A stretch of DNA of 64,000 nt from Alistipes timonensis JC136 (GTDB lineage: Bacteria > Bacteroidota > Bacteroidia > Bacteroidales > Rikenellaceae). The translations under genes were made by a program, and so were the position numbers. The notes beneath the pieces were generated by a model. The model saw only the letters and a list, made by a program, of their open reading frames with translations. It was not told the origin of the DNA and searched no databases. The stretch spans positions 1 through 64,000 of the forward strand of contig NZ_FNRI01000004.1 of NCBI RefSeq assembly GCF_900107675.1, read 5' to 3'. Shown here piece by piece: positions 17,378 to 26,077 of this stretch (its first letter is position 1; each line of letters begins with the position of its first letter).

Positions 17378-17409
17378 CAAAGGTAAAACGAAATTTACGA
17401 AAAACCAAA
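17378..17409 (-). promoter_or_regulatory. Bacteroidota promoter for the small RNA
   Basis: On the minus strand, -33 TTTG (17409-17406), a spacer of exactly 20 bases, and -7 TACCTTTG (17385-17378). This is among the best consensus matches in the window and points away from any protein start. Confidence 0.7.
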
Positions 17410-17501
17410 TGTTTTGTAACATTTTCCTAAAACCTGACGCTATTTTGTTAATAGATTATAATTAAAATTTTTAAAATACCCCTGAATTTATAAGTTTTTG
17501 A

Positions 17502-18425
17502 TTAAAGCGCCTCGCGCATCTCCACGGCCTCCTGCACGTCCTGCAGTGCGGGCTGCTCGGCCGTCAGCGACGAAATGTGGCGGTGACGGTAGGTGGCGGG
17601 GGTCATCTGGTACTCCTTTTTGAAGAGTTTGATGAAATGCGACGTGTTGGGGAAGGTGCACTCGTTGCCGATTTCCGAGATGGATTTCGACGTGGAGATG
17701 AGCAGCAGGCGCGAGTGCATGAGCCGCTGGCGGATATACCACTTGTGGGGCGGCATCTGGAAATGGCGGCGGAATTCCTTTTTGAACGACGTCAGCGAAC
17801 GGTTGGTGAGTTTCGAAAGCTCTTCGATCGAGATATCTTTGAAGATGTGGTCGTAAACGATCTGTTCGAAGTTCTCCTTGGCGGAGTCGACGTTGCTGAG
17901 CAGCTTGCTTTTGATGCAGCAATCCTCGTGCGAGGCGAGCAGGTAGATCAGTTCGGTCATTTTGATGTTCTCGGCCGTCTCGTCGTGACGGAAGTCCTCA
18001 TCGCGCAGATAGTTGTTGGTGTTGATGAAAAAGTTGCGCAGCGAGTTCCAGGCAGGCATGGCCACATGCGACCGGTTACGGCAGTTTTCGCACGAATGTT
18101 CGTTCGAAATGTTCAGTCCGTAGGTGATGTTCAGGTGCATGAGGATACGTTGCAGGTCGTCCGGCGTGTAATAAAAGAGCACCTGCTCGAAAGGCTGGCC
18201 CCCTTCGGGGAAGTTTTCGATGTAGTGGTGCCCGATGCCTAGGTAGAATACGTCGCCGCGCGAAAGTGTCTGACGCTTATCGCCGTCATAGATGTACTTC
18301 GTGCCGCGGAGGATGTATCCGATGGCATAACGTGAAAGAGCCTGCGATTGGATTCCGTTGTGAAGTGCCTCTACATACTTCACGATCATCGGCTGCTGCA
18401 CCGATGAAGTCAATGAATTCTTCAT
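17502..18425 (-). CDS. AraC-family transcriptional regulator
   Basis: 307 residues. The N-terminal half is a cupin-like sensor (YILRGTKYIYDGDKRQTLSRGDVFYLGIGHHY, about 38-68) with a CENCRN cysteine pair near 115. The C-terminal 100 residues carry the double helix-turn-helix of AraC/XylS proteins: ISIEELSKLTNRSLTSFKKEFRRHF and SISEIGNECTFPNTSHFIKLFKKEYQMTPATYR. Such proteins bind a small ligand and activate nearby or distant promoters. No metabolic operon is adjacent, so the regulon is unknown. The gene is flanked by the small RNA unit downstream and an AT-rich promoter region upstream. Confidence 0.93.
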   Translation of the reverse strand: MKNSLTSSVQQPMIVKYVEALHNGIQSQALSRYAIGYILRGTKYIYDGDKRQTLSRGDVFYLGIGHHYIENFPEGGQPFEQVLFYYTPDDLQRILMHLNITYGLNISNEHSCENCRNRSHVAMPAWNSLRNFFINTNNYLRDEDFRHDETAENIKMTELIYLLASHEDCCIKSKLLSNVDSAKENFEQIVYDHIFKDISIEELSKLTNRSLTSFKKEFRRHFQMPPHKWYIRQRLMHSRLLLISTSKSISEIGNECTFPNTSHFIKLFKKEYQMTPATYRHRHISSLTAEQPALQDVQEAVEMREAL

Positions 18426-18481
18426 AGTAATTGTAATTTAAGTTTTTCTGAACAAAGCGTTGCGTCACTCATGTTCGTCCT

Positions 18482-18489
18482 CAAATATA
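18482..18489 (-). promoter_or_regulatory. Putative -7 box of the AraC gene
   Basis: The minus strand reads TATATTTG, 56 bases before the ATG, within the AT-rich 18426-18573 gap. No clear -33 partner. Confidence 0.4.
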
Positions 18490-18573
18490 CAATTAATACT
18501 TTTTAATCTACTATATAAAATAGCATATTTGGACATAATTGCCCAAATAAGACTGTTTGTGGCATGGTTTGAG

Positions 18574-19596
18574 CTAAATAGAATATTGTAATGCTATGCC
18601 GATTGTAGCAGAGGCGAGCAATAGCAGGTAGAGAAGGAGGGCAATGCCCCGGTGAATTCTTACGAACATGAAGGGTAATAGCACGGCCGAAGGGACGGCT
18701 GCGAAAGCCACGGCGCCCGGGGTTGCGGTGGGGCCGCACAGCGCAGCGGCGGTCAGGACAAGGACGCTTATATTATATATAAGGATCGTCCGGGATTTGG
18801 TCCCGACGGCATAGATGTCCGAGAGGAAAAAGAGCAGCGCCAGCAGGTCGAGGACGAAAATGCCGCCCAGCAGGATGAGGTTCCCGAACGGGATCGAGGT
18901 GAACAGCGCGAAGGGCTTTCCGGTGATGAACAGGTTGCCCAGCGTCGTGAGCGGGGCTATGAATTCGCCTCCGGCACCCCAGTTGATGTAGCAGATTATA
19001 AAGGCCGGGAGCAACAGTCCCGCTGCGGCTACGGCGACTTCGCGCAGCGTGCGCCGGAACAGCAGCACGGCCAGCGGCAGTATCAGGAGCAGCGGCAGAG
19101 AGGCGGGGCTGACGAAAGGCAGCAGACCGAGATAGAGCGACGCCCGGAAGATGGAGTCGAATCCGTATCCGTTGCAGAACGAACGGGCGAAATTTTTGAC
19201 CGAGAGCACCAGCAGGGCCGATGCCGTGAATGCCGGCAGGTAGTCGTCCCCGATTGCAAGTCCGCATACGATGGCGCCGTAGAGCGGAATGGCGAGGCAT
19301 GTGCCGACCGAATAGAGGTTGTAACGGATGGCCATCCGACCGGCGCACATGCCCGTAAAGACGATCAGCAGTCCGGCAATCCAGCGTGCCCATCCGGGAT
19401 GCGCCGCCTGAAACTGCAGCAGCAGTTCTCCGGGGGACGCCGTGGTCAGGGCCCCTTCGGGCAGGATGGCTGCACTGCCGGTCAGCAGCGTCGGGTCACA
19501 GCCACGTCCGGCCGCGCCCCACATCGCGGCGACGGCGAGTGCGGCGAGGGTCAGAAAAGCCGGAACGAGCGGCTGCCGGGCGATGTCGAATTTCAT
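18574..19596 (-). CDS. Multi-pass inner-membrane protein (DUF6427-like)
   Basis: 340 residues with about nine or ten hydrophobic helices spread along the whole length (for example LLIVFTGMCAGRMAI, LLLILPLAVLLF, LILLGGIFVLDLLALLFFL). Short loops hold an FCNGYGFDSIFRASLYLG segment. The architecture and the position next to rnhB recall the DUF6427 membrane proteins of Bacteroidota, but that family link is from memory. No catalytic or transport motif is seen. It is divergent from rnhB with a 64-base gap containing the rnhB promoter. Confidence 0.6.
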   Translation of the reverse strand: MKFDIARQPLVPAFLTLAALAVAAMWGAAGRGCDPTLLTGSAAILPEGALTTASPGELLLQFQAAHPGWARWIAGLLIVFTGMCAGRMAIRYNLYSVGTCLAIPLYGAIVCGLAIGDDYLPAFTASALLVLSVKNFARSFCNGYGFDSIFRASLYLGLLPFVSPASLPLLLILPLAVLLFRRTLREVAVAAAGLLLPAFIICYINWGAGGEFIAPLTTLGNLFITGKPFALFTSIPFGNLILLGGIFVLDLLALLFFLSDIYAVGTKSRTILIYNISVLVLTAAALCGPTATPGAVAFAAVPSAVLLPFMFVRIHRGIALLLYLLLLASATIGIALQYSI

Positions 19597-19647
19597 ATCG
19601 GGAATTTTCCTTGTCGCAAAATTAGCGAAAAAAGCCGGAATATTATG

Positions 19648-19655
19648 TAACTTTG
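19648..19655 (+). promoter_or_regulatory. -7 box of rnhB
   Basis: TAACTTTG (TAnnTTTG) ends 5 bases before the ATG at 19661, so the transcript would be leaderless or nearly so if this ATG is the start. Confidence 0.55.
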
Positions 19656-19660
19656 CGTCG

Positions 19661-20260
19661 ATGTTGGAAAACCAGTACCAATACGAGCTCCGGGAGGCCG
19701 GATGCGACGAGGCCGGGCGGGGATGTCTGGCCGGGCCGGTATTTGCTGCGGCGGTGATCCTGCCGCCTGATTTTCACGACCCGCTGCTCAACGACTCGAA
19801 GCAGATGACCGAGCGTAACCGCGACAAACTGCGGGCGGTCATCGAGCGTGAGGCCGTGGCATGGGCTGTCGAGGCGGTTTCAGCAGCCCGGATCGACGAG
19901 ATCAACATCCTGAACGCCTCGTTCGAGGGAATGTCGCTGGCTGCGGCGCGGCTCGATCCTGCGCCGGAATTCCTGGCCATCGACGGCAACCGGTTCCGCA
20001 CGCGGCTCGAGATCCCCTATCGCTGCATCGTTAAGGGCGACGGCAAATACGCCGATATCGCCGCAGCTTCGGTCCTTGCCAAGACCCATCGTGACGAGTA
20101 TATGCTCCGTCTGGCGGAGGAGTTTCCCCAATACGGCTGGATTAAAAACAAGGGCTATCCGACGCGCGAACACCGGCTGGCGATTCGCGAATACGGGCTT
20201 ACGCCCCACCACCGGCTGACGTTCAATCACGCGATCGACCAGTTGGAATTTCCGTTCTGA
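19661..20260 (+). CDS. rnhB: Ribonuclease HII
   Basis: 199 residues from the ATG at 19661. The open frame extends 73 codons upstream but that part is antisense to the membrane-protein gene. The metal-binding motif GCDEAGRG (Asp16, Glu17) is at the N terminus; the third carboxylate is in FLAIDGN, and KGDGKYADIAAASVLAKTHRD carries the fourth, with the conserved Tyr of HxxYGW-like QYGWIKNKGYPTREH. It cleaves the RNA strand of RNA-DNA hybrids and at single ribonucleotides in DNA. A strong intrinsic terminator follows after 3 bases. Confidence 0.96.
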   Translation: MLENQYQYELREAGCDEAGRGCLAGPVFAAAVILPPDFHDPLLNDSKQMTERNRDKLRAVIEREAVAWAVEAVSAARIDEINILNASFEGMSLAAARLDPAPEFLAIDGNRFRTRLEIPYRCIVKGDGKYADIAAASVLAKTHRDEYMLRLAEEFPQYGWIKNKGYPTREHRLAIREYGLTPHHRLTFNHAIDQLEFPF

Positions 20261-20263
20261 AAC

Positions 20264-20295
20264 AAAAAGAGCAGGCCTTGAAGCCTGCTCTTTTT
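20264..20295. terminator. Bidirectional terminator between rnhB and exbD
   Basis: A perfect 13-bp stem (AAAAAGAGCAGGC and its complement) with a 6-base loop, between the convergent ends of rnhB and the ExbD operon. The stem base gives a U5 tract in either direction. Confidence 0.9.
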
Positions 20296-20312
20296 CGAAT
20301 GAATCCCCCGGA

Positions 20313-20783
20313 TCAGTAACCCAGCGACTTGGAAGCCGCATAGGAGATTTTCAGGGCATTGGCCCGGCGAAGCTCCTGCTTCACGTCGGTCACGATACCC
20401 ATCTTGGTAGCCTGGTCGGCCTTGAGACAGATAGTCATCGAAGCACGGTCGGCCTCGCTGAGCTTATCGCGCTCTGCGGCAACGAAATCCAGGATGTCCC
20501 GGGTGGATTTGTACGAGTCGTTCAGCTGGATGCGCGGCGCGGTACCGAACTTTGCTTGCATCGTCATCGACGGGGGGCCGATGTGGATGAAGCTGACGAG
20601 CGATTTCTTCTCGAGCTTCTGCACCTCGGTGGCCTCCGGAAGTCTGTATCTCACCAGCAGTTCCTGATCGCGCATGGTCGTCGAGACCATAAAGAAGAAG
20701 AGGATCATGAAGATCACGTCAGGAAGCGATGCGGTCGAGATAGCGGGCACCTCTTTGTTGCCCTTCTTTTTCATTACTGCCAT
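20313..20783 (-). CDS. exbD: ExbD/TolR family biopolymer transport protein
   Basis: 156 residues. After a short cytoplasmic tail (MAVMKKKGNKEVPAISTASLPD) is the single membrane helix VIFMILFFFMVSTTM; the pore aspartate of ExbD is D22 in SLPDVIFM. The periplasmic domain ends in TDVKQELRRANALKISYAASK. With ExbB and the other ExbD it uses the proton gradient to drive TonB and thereby SusC-type transporters. It is the last gene of the four-gene operon, 3 bases after the first exbD. Confidence 0.92.
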   Translation of the reverse strand: MAVMKKKGNKEVPAISTASLPDVIFMILFFFMVSTTMRDQELLVRYRLPEATEVQKLEKKSLVSFIHIGPPSMTMQAKFGTAPRIQLNDSYKSTRDILDFVAAERDKLSEADRASMTICLKADQATKMGIVTDVKQELRRANALKISYAASKSLGY

Positions 20784-20786
20784 GGC

Positions 20787-21392
20787 TTACTTCTTTATGT
20801 TACGCGGTTCGGCCTCCGAAATCTTCAGAGGTACGGCCTTTGAGACTACATTGCGCTGCTCCTCGGGAAGATCCGAGAATTTGGCGCCGAATTTACGCTG
20901 TGCCACTTCGTCACGCACCTCGTTAAATGCGCGCGTGAGTTCGTTCTGCACCATGATGTAGGACTGGTAGCCCGTATCGCGGGTCGTTTGCAGAGAAACG
21001 ACGCCCTCGCTCACGGGATAGACCCATTTGCTGCCGTCGGGAAGCTCGATCTCTCTGTTCACCTTTTCGGGAAGGTTCTCGTCGTCCAGCGGGTTTATGA
21101 TGAACTCCTTGGTCCTCTCCGTAAGTTGATGCAGATCGATCGGCTCCTGCTTGCCCGAAGCTCCTGCCATGATGTCGCCCCTGCCGTTGATGAAGACCAG
21201 GAAAAGGTTGCGTTCCTTGACCTTGATGTCCTCCTGTTTCTGATCCTCAGGGGGCATCGGCGGGAGCATACGCACCAGACCCGTGTCCGTGTTCATGGTA
21301 GTGGCAACCAGGAAGAAAATAAGCAGCAGGAAGGCGATGTCGGCCTGCGAGTCGGCTCTGACTTCCGGTGTTTTTCGATTATTTCTTGCCAT
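20787..21392 (-). CDS. exbD: ExbD/TolR family biopolymer transport protein, longer paralogue
   Basis: 201 residues. The N-terminal helix ADSQADIAFLLLIFFLVATTM carries the conserved aspartate (D18) before the membrane segment. The periplasmic part is about 45 residues longer than in the second copy (DGSKWVYPVSEGVVSLQTTRDT region). Two different ExbD proteins in tandem are normal for Bacteroidota TonB systems. It starts 11 bases after the stop of the small membrane-protein gene. Confidence 0.92.
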   Translation of the reverse strand: MARNNRKTPEVRADSQADIAFLLLIFFLVATTMNTDTGLVRMLPPMPPEDQKQEDIKVKERNLFLVFINGRGDIMAGASGKQEPIDLHQLTERTKEFIINPLDDENLPEKVNREIELPDGSKWVYPVSEGVVSLQTTRDTGYQSYIMVQNELTRAFNEVRDEVAQRKFGAKFSDLPEEQRNVVSKAVPLKISEAEPRNIKK

Positions 21393-21403
21393 CGTTGTTA
21401 CTG

Positions 21404-21823
21404 TTATTTAAAGGCACCCAAAATCTCGGTGACGACAGCCGTCACGAAAGCGGCGACCATAGCTACGTATGTCACGATGATGCTGGTTTCGGTGAGTACG
21501 GTCTCCCCGGCGCCGAAGACGCCGCCGTTGGCGAGGTCGGGAATCTGGATCGAGTGGCCGGCGGAGATGAAGTAGGCGATACCGACAACGACGATGATCA
21601 GAGCGAGTGACATGATCGTACCCTTGATTCCGGCCGGATTCTGGATCATGCCGAAGACGGCGCAGAAGAGTGCCGTGCAAACAGCGAACACCAGCAGGAA
21701 GTACCCCCATATCAGGTTCAGATTGATCGAAGCATCGGAACCTCCGGCGGCAATCGCGTAGACCAGAAGGACCGCGGTGATTGCCAGCAGAATGCCCAAT
21801 AATATGTTCAATATCTTTTTCAT
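21404..21823 (-). CDS. Small membrane protein of the Bacteroidota ExbBD operon
   Basis: 139 residues with four hydrophobic helices (ILLGILLAITAVLLVYAIAAGG, LIWGYFLLVFAVCTALFCAVFGM, GTIMSLALIIVVVGIAYFISAG, ETSIIVTYVAMVAAFVTAVVTEILG). No catalytic motif. A protein of this size and layout commonly sits between exbB and exbD in Bacteroidales; its function is not established. Gaps of 31 bases to exbB and 11 to exbD indicate co-transcription. Confidence 0.75.
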   Translation of the reverse strand: MKKILNILLGILLAITAVLLVYAIAAGGSDASINLNLIWGYFLLVFAVCTALFCAVFGMIQNPAGIKGTIMSLALIIVVVGIAYFISAGHSIQIPDLANGGVFGAGETVLTETSIIVTYVAMVAAFVTAVVTEILGAFK

Positions 21824-21854
21824 ATCGAGTTTAACTCTCTTTTAAAGCGTTGGA

Positions 21855-22607
21855 TTATTTCTTGTTGTAAGCCGTCAGGATATCCACCAGCGTGATGGAC
21901 GAATCCTCCATATCGTTCACCAAAGAGTCGATCTTCGAAACGATATAGTTGTAGAACAGCTGAAGAATAACCGCAGCGATAAGACCCATGAGGGTCGTCA
22001 GCAGGGCGACCTTGATACCACCGGCAACCAGCGTCGGGCTGATATCACCGGCAGCCTGGATGGCGTCGAACGCCCCGATCATACCGACAACGGTACCCAT
22101 GAATCCCAGCATGGGCGAAAGAGCGATGAACAGGCCGATCCACGTCAGGCCCGACTCCATCTGGCCGGTCTGAACCGAACCGTAGGAAACGACGGCCTTC
22201 TCGACCGAATCCAGACCCTGGTCGTAGCGGTCCAGCCCCTGATAGTAGATCGAAGCGATCGGGCCGCGGGTGTTGCGGCAAACCTCCTTGGCAGCCTCGA
22301 TGCCGCCGTTTTTCAGGGCCTCTTCGACCTTGGCGATGAATTTCTTCGAGTTGATCGTCGAGAGCGACAGGTAGAGGATACGCTCGATAGCTACGGCGAG
22401 ACCGATGACGAGGAACACCAGAATCGGGAGCATCCATGCCCAGCCGCCCTCGAGGAACTTCTGCATCATGACGTGGTGCAGGCTGTCGCCAGCGAGCTGA
22501 GTTTCGGCAACAACCGTTTCGGTTGCGGCAGCAGCATCCTGTGCAAACGCACTAACGGTACCCAGTACGGACAGGGCAGCCGACGGAATCAAAAAAAGTT
22601 TTTTCAT
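21855..22607 (-). CDS. exbB: MotA/TolQ/ExbB proton channel protein
   Basis: 250 residues. An extended N terminus with a signal-like segment (MKKLFLIPSAALSVLGTVSAFA) precedes the canonical three helices: WMLPILVFLVIGLAVAIERILYL, GLTWIGLFIALSPMLGFMGTVVGMIGAFDAI and LVAGGIKVALLTTLMGLIAAVILQLFYNYI. The GFMGTVVGMIGAF block is the family signature around the pore. It forms the pentameric channel of the TonB energy transducer. First gene of the exbB-X-exbD-exbD operon; no tonB gene is in the window. Confidence 0.94.
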   Translation of the reverse strand: MKKLFLIPSAALSVLGTVSAFAQDAAAATETVVAETQLAGDSLHHVMMQKFLEGGWAWMLPILVFLVIGLAVAIERILYLSLSTINSKKFIAKVEEALKNGGIEAAKEVCRNTRGPIASIYYQGLDRYDQGLDSVEKAVVSYGSVQTGQMESGLTWIGLFIALSPMLGFMGTVVGMIGAFDAIQAAGDISPTLVAGGIKVALLTTLMGLIAAVILQLFYNYIVSKIDSLVNDMEDSSITLVDILTAYNKK

Positions 22608-22957
22608 AGTTGTGTTAGATAAAATAAATTTGATTAGTTGAATTTTTATTTTTGTTAAGTTTTCCGGTATCTTCTCTTTGCGGCGGTTCCGCGGTTTGAT
22701 CGTTTATTTTTTTACTAAAATATTTATTTTTTTTGTCTTTTGCGACCGCTCCGGGGGCCTTTTGTAATTTTAAACGCCGGCGGAGAGTCGTTTTCACGCA
22801 CATAACCGAATCCCGGACAATACACCCCGAATTCGCTCAATCGTTTGTAGTTCAATCGTTTTGCCTGTTTTTGCCGCCTTTGGCGCCCGGCATTCCGGGC
22901 GGAAAGGGACTATTAGCAGTGCGAAATATAGAAAAAAAAATTGTTCCGTGCAACGTC
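22608..22957. other. Gene-free gap upstream of exbB with a hairpin
   Basis: 350 bases without a supported gene. The exbB-proximal half (22608-22740) is very AT-rich and presumably holds the exbB promoter, although no exact TTTG/TAnnTTTG pair was found on the minus strand. At 22884-22901 CGCCCGG-CATT-CCGGGCG forms a 7-bp hairpin downstream of the asparaginase gene, a possible terminator. Confidence 0.45.
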
Positions 22958-23986
22958 TCAGGCTGTAAATTCTCCGCGCAGGGGCTTCCGGAGCAGTGCG
23001 CGCGTCTCATCGTCGGAAAGTCCCAGTCCGAGCACGTACATCAGCTTGGTGACGGCGGCTTCGGTGGTCATGTCGAAGCCGCACAGGACCCCGGTTTTCT
23101 GAAGTTTCAGGCCGGTTTCATAAAGCTCCATCGAGACCCGTCCGCCGCCGCACTGCGTGATGTTGAGGATGATGATTCCGCGGTCGATGGCTTCCTGCAC
23201 GACCCGGATGAACCACTCGGAGGTAGGGGCGTTGCCCGCGCCGTAGGTTTCGAGCACCACGGCCCGCAGTCCGGGTGCCGCGAGCATCGCCCGCAGGATC
23301 TCCCCGCCCATCCCCGGGAAGAGTTTGATGAGCTCGATGCCTCCGGAGAGCTTTGTGGCGATGCGCAACTCCTGCGAAAACTCCGCGGGTTGCAGGATCG
23401 CCGGCAGGTTGTAGGCGATGTTGACCCCGACCTCGGCCAGCGGCGGGTAGTTGTACGACCGGAAGGCGCTCAGGGCTTCGGCGCTGCGCTTGGTGGTGCG
23501 GTTGGCGCGGAAGAGCCGGTTCTGGAAGTAGAGCGACACTTCGGGGACTTCGGGACGGCCATTGAGGTGCGCCCCGGCGATCTCGATGGCCGTGATGAGG
23601 TTTTCGCGCCCGTCGGTGCGCAGCACGCCGATCGGGATCTGGCTTCCGGTGAAAACCACCGGTTTGCTGAGGTTTTCGAGCATGAAACTCAATGCCGACG
23701 CCGTGTAGGACATGGTGTCGGTGCCGTGCAGCACCACGAAACCGTCGTAACGGGCGTAGTTGTCGCGGATCAGTTCGGCCAGGGCGATCCAGTGGGTCGG
23801 CTCGACGTTCGACGAGTCGATTACGGGCGACACGGTGTGTACGTCGATGTCGACGTTGAGGCGCTTCAGCGAGGGAAATTCGTCGTAAATGGCGCTGAAA
23901 TCGAAGGGCACCAGCGCCCCGGTGACGGCATCGGTCTTCATGCCGATGGTTCCGCCCGTGTAGATAATCAGGATGGATGAACGCAT
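22958..23986 (-). CDS. Type I L-asparaginase
   Basis: 342 residues from the ATG at 23986; the open frame extends 11 codons upstream into tatD, so the shorter start is preferred. Signature threonine motifs are both present: YTGGTIGM at residues 9-16 and HGTDTMSYTASAL, with VFTGSQIPIGVLRTDGRENL between. It hydrolyses asparagine to aspartate and ammonia. No signal peptide, hence the cytoplasmic AnsA type. It follows tatD after 4 bases, forming a dprA-tatD-asparaginase operon. Confidence 0.93.
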   Translation of the reverse strand: MRSSILIIYTGGTIGMKTDAVTGALVPFDFSAIYDEFPSLKRLNVDIDVHTVSPVIDSSNVEPTHWIALAELIRDNYARYDGFVVLHGTDTMSYTASALSFMLENLSKPVVFTGSQIPIGVLRTDGRENLITAIEIAGAHLNGRPEVPEVSLYFQNRLFRANRTTKRSAEALSAFRSYNYPPLAEVGVNIAYNLPAILQPAEFSQELRIATKLSGGIELIKLFPGMGGEILRAMLAAPGLRAVVLETYGAGNAPTSEWFIRVVQEAIDRGIIILNITQCGGGRVSMELYETGLKLQKTGVLCGFDMTTEAAVTKLMYVLGLGLSDDETRALLRKPLRGEFTA

Positions 23987-23990
23987 AGGA

Positions 23991-24785
23991 TCAGATTCCT
24001 TTGAAAATTCGTTTTGCATTTTCGGTCGTTGCGGCGGCCACCTCCGCAGGTGTCAGCCCTTTGAGTTCGGCGACTTTCTCGCAGACGTAGCGCACATAGG
24101 CCGATTCGTTGCGCTCGCCCCGGTGGGGTGCGGGCGTCAGGTAGGGACAGTCGGTCTCGAGGACGATGTCCCGCAGCTCCATTTCGCGCACGACCTCGGC
24201 CAGTCGGCTCTTTTTAAAGGTCACCACGCCGCCGATGCCGAAGACGAAATCGCCCAGTTGCTTCAGTTCACGGTAGGTCTCTGCCCCGTCCGAATAGGCG
24301 TGGAAGACGCCCCGGACACCCCGGCCGCGAAATTCGCGCATGAGGGCCACGGTCTCGGGCCAGGCATCGCGCGTATGCACGGCGATCGGCAGCCCGTATT
24401 GCAGCTCAAGCTCGATCTGGCGGCGGAAGACCTCGGTCTGCTCCCCGTGAAAATCGCGGCTCCAGTAGAGGTCGAGTCCGATCTCGCCCACGGCGCAGAA
24501 CCCGGTGATCCCCTCGGGGGGAGTTTGCAGGTATCGTTCGACCTGCGCCAACTCCTCGCGCCAGCGGGGGTTGTCGTTGACCGACGTGGGGTGCAGTCCC
24601 ATCATCGGGATGCACTGCTGCGGATGGCGGCGGCAAAGTCCGAACAGCCTCTCATGGCTTTCGGAGTCGATGGCCGGGAGCAGCAACAGCCCGACGCCCT
24701 CGGCCGCAGCCCGGGCCAAAGCCTCGTCGCGGTCGGCGTCGAACGCTTCGTCGTAAAGGTGTGAATGGGTATCGATCAGTTTCAT
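23991..24785 (-). CDS. tatD: TatD-family metal-dependent DNase/hydrolase
   Basis: 264 residues from ATG 24785. The open frame runs 140 codons further upstream antiparallel-like inside dprA, but the family begins here with MKLIDTHSHLYDEAFD (H7, H9). Other metal ligands are E in VGEIGLDLYW, H in PIAVHTRDAW, H in GVFHAYSDG and D in LETDCPYLTP. TatD proteins are 3'-exonuclease/hydrolases of the amidohydrolase superfamily. The ATG overlaps the dprA stop (ATGA), so translation is probably coupled. Confidence 0.95.
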   Translation of the reverse strand: MKLIDTHSHLYDEAFDADRDEALARAAAEGVGLLLLPAIDSESHERLFGLCRRHPQQCIPMMGLHPTSVNDNPRWREELAQVERYLQTPPEGITGFCAVGEIGLDLYWSRDFHGEQTEVFRRQIELELQYGLPIAVHTRDAWPETVALMREFRGRGVRGVFHAYSDGAETYRELKQLGDFVFGIGGVVTFKKSRLAEVVREMELRDIVLETDCPYLTPAPHRGERNESAYVRYVCEKVAELKGLTPAEVAAATTENAKRIFKGI

Positions 24786-25882
24786 AGTTTCATATATCGG
24801 TTTCCGGGCAGTTGCCGCACGGCGCCGGCCAGTTCCAGCCCTACGAGCAGCGTCGCCAGTTCGCCGGGATTCAGTCCGCTGAGCTCCCCGAGCGTCTCGA
24901 CCGACAACGGGTCGTCGGTGCGGAAACATCCCAGCAGCCCCGCTTCGTCGGGTGTGAGCTCCGGCGTCGGCGGCTTCGTCCGCAGCGTCGCGGGATTCTC
25001 CCCGAGGTCCCACATCAGTTCGCGGACCACGTCGTCGGCCGTCAGCACCAGCTGCGCCTTGCGGTTGCGGATCAGGTGGTTCGTGCCGGCCGATGCCCGG
25101 TCGGTGATACGCCCCGGCACGGCCATCACCGTCCTGTCGTAGGCATCGGCGCAGTGGGCCGTGAAGAGCGAACCGCCCGTGTCGGGCGATTCGACGACGA
25201 TGCATCCGGCGCTGAGCCCCGCGATGATGCGGTTGCGGGCGAGGTAAAAATTGCCGTTCTGCTTCGACTGCGAGTGCAGTTCCGTGACCAATGCACCTCC
25301 GTGGGCGAGGATGTCGCGCGCCACGTCCGTATGCTGTGCAGGCGTTACGGCGGGCAGCGGGTTGGCCACCACGGCGACGGTCGGAACTCCGGCCGCAAGC
25401 GCCGCACGGTGTGCCGCAACGTCGATGCCGAAAGCCAGTCCGCTCACGATCGAGAGCCCCGGAACCCGTTCCGCGAGGCCGCTGACCAGCCGGTTGCAGA
25501 CTGTCTGTCCATAAGGCGTTGCCTCGCGCGTGCCCACGACCGAGATGCAGCGGGCCGAAAGTGCCCCGATGCTGCCCCGGACATAGATCACATGGGGATA
25601 GTCGGGAATTTCGCGCAGCAGCGGCGGGTATTCCGCGTCGGTCGAAGCAATGGCCGTGATGCCGTTGCGGCGGCAGTGGTCGAGCTCTTTTTCAGCCGCC
25701 GAAAATCCTTTCCGACGGAGGATTTGCTGTGCCGCTTCGGGCCGCAGTTCCGCATCGTCGGTCAGTTCGCGGGACGTGGCTGCGAAGATGCTCCGCGCAT
25801 CGCCGAACTGCTCCAGCAGGTGTACGGCGCCTTTAATGCCGATACCCGGAGTCATCTGAAGGGCAATATCCTCGATGGTCAT
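24782..25882 (-). CDS. dprA: DNA processing protein DprA
   Basis: 366 residues. An N-terminal helix-hairpin-like region (MTPGIGIKGAVHLLEQFG) precedes the Rossmann-fold DprA core: VVGTREATPYG, IVSGLAFGIDVAAHRAAL, VAVVANPLP, GALVTELHS, FYLARNRIIAGLS and VVESPDTGGSLFTA. A C-terminal winged-helix (about 300-366) ends the protein. DprA loads RecA on incoming single-stranded DNA during transformation. First gene of the dprA-tatD-asparaginase operon, and close to the tRNA-Cys insertion site by position only. Confidence 0.96.
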   Translation of the reverse strand: MTIEDIALQMTPGIGIKGAVHLLEQFGDARSIFAATSRELTDDAELRPEAAQQILRRKGFSAAEKELDHCRRNGITAIASTDAEYPPLLREIPDYPHVIYVRGSIGALSARCISVVGTREATPYGQTVCNRLVSGLAERVPGLSIVSGLAFGIDVAAHRAALAAGVPTVAVVANPLPAVTPAQHTDVARDILAHGGALVTELHSQSKQNGNFYLARNRIIAGLSAGCIVVESPDTGGSLFTAHCADAYDRTVMAVPGRITDRASAGTNHLIRNRKAQLVLTADDVVRELMWDLGENPATLRTKPPTPELTPDEAGLLGCFRTDDPLSVETLGELSGLNPGELATLLVGLELAGAVRQLPGNRYMKL

Positions 25883-25977
25883 ACCGCGAAAAAGGATTGT
25901 TTTTGAAAAGTAAAGTTAACGATTTTTAACGAATAACGTAAATTTATTTGCGAAATGGCGTAAAGTTGGGTGGAAGT

Positions 25978-26008
25978 TTTGCAAAAATTGGAAATGTTTG
26001 TATATTTG
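25978..26008 (+). promoter_or_regulatory. Promoter of tRNA-Cys
   Basis: -33 TTTG (25978-25981), 19-base spacer, -7 TATATTTG (26001-26008). The transcript would start near 26013, about 65 bases before the mature tRNA. Confidence 0.75.
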
Positions 26009-26077
26009 CACTCCCGATGCGTCTGAGAAGACCTCGAATGGTTTCGGGTCAGGGAAGATGGATTTGTTGGGAAAAAT

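Noticed and set aside
23991..25205. 404-codon version of TatD
   Set aside because: The extra N-terminal 140 residues are a shadow of dprA; the metal-binding DTHSH motif starts at the ATG at 24785.
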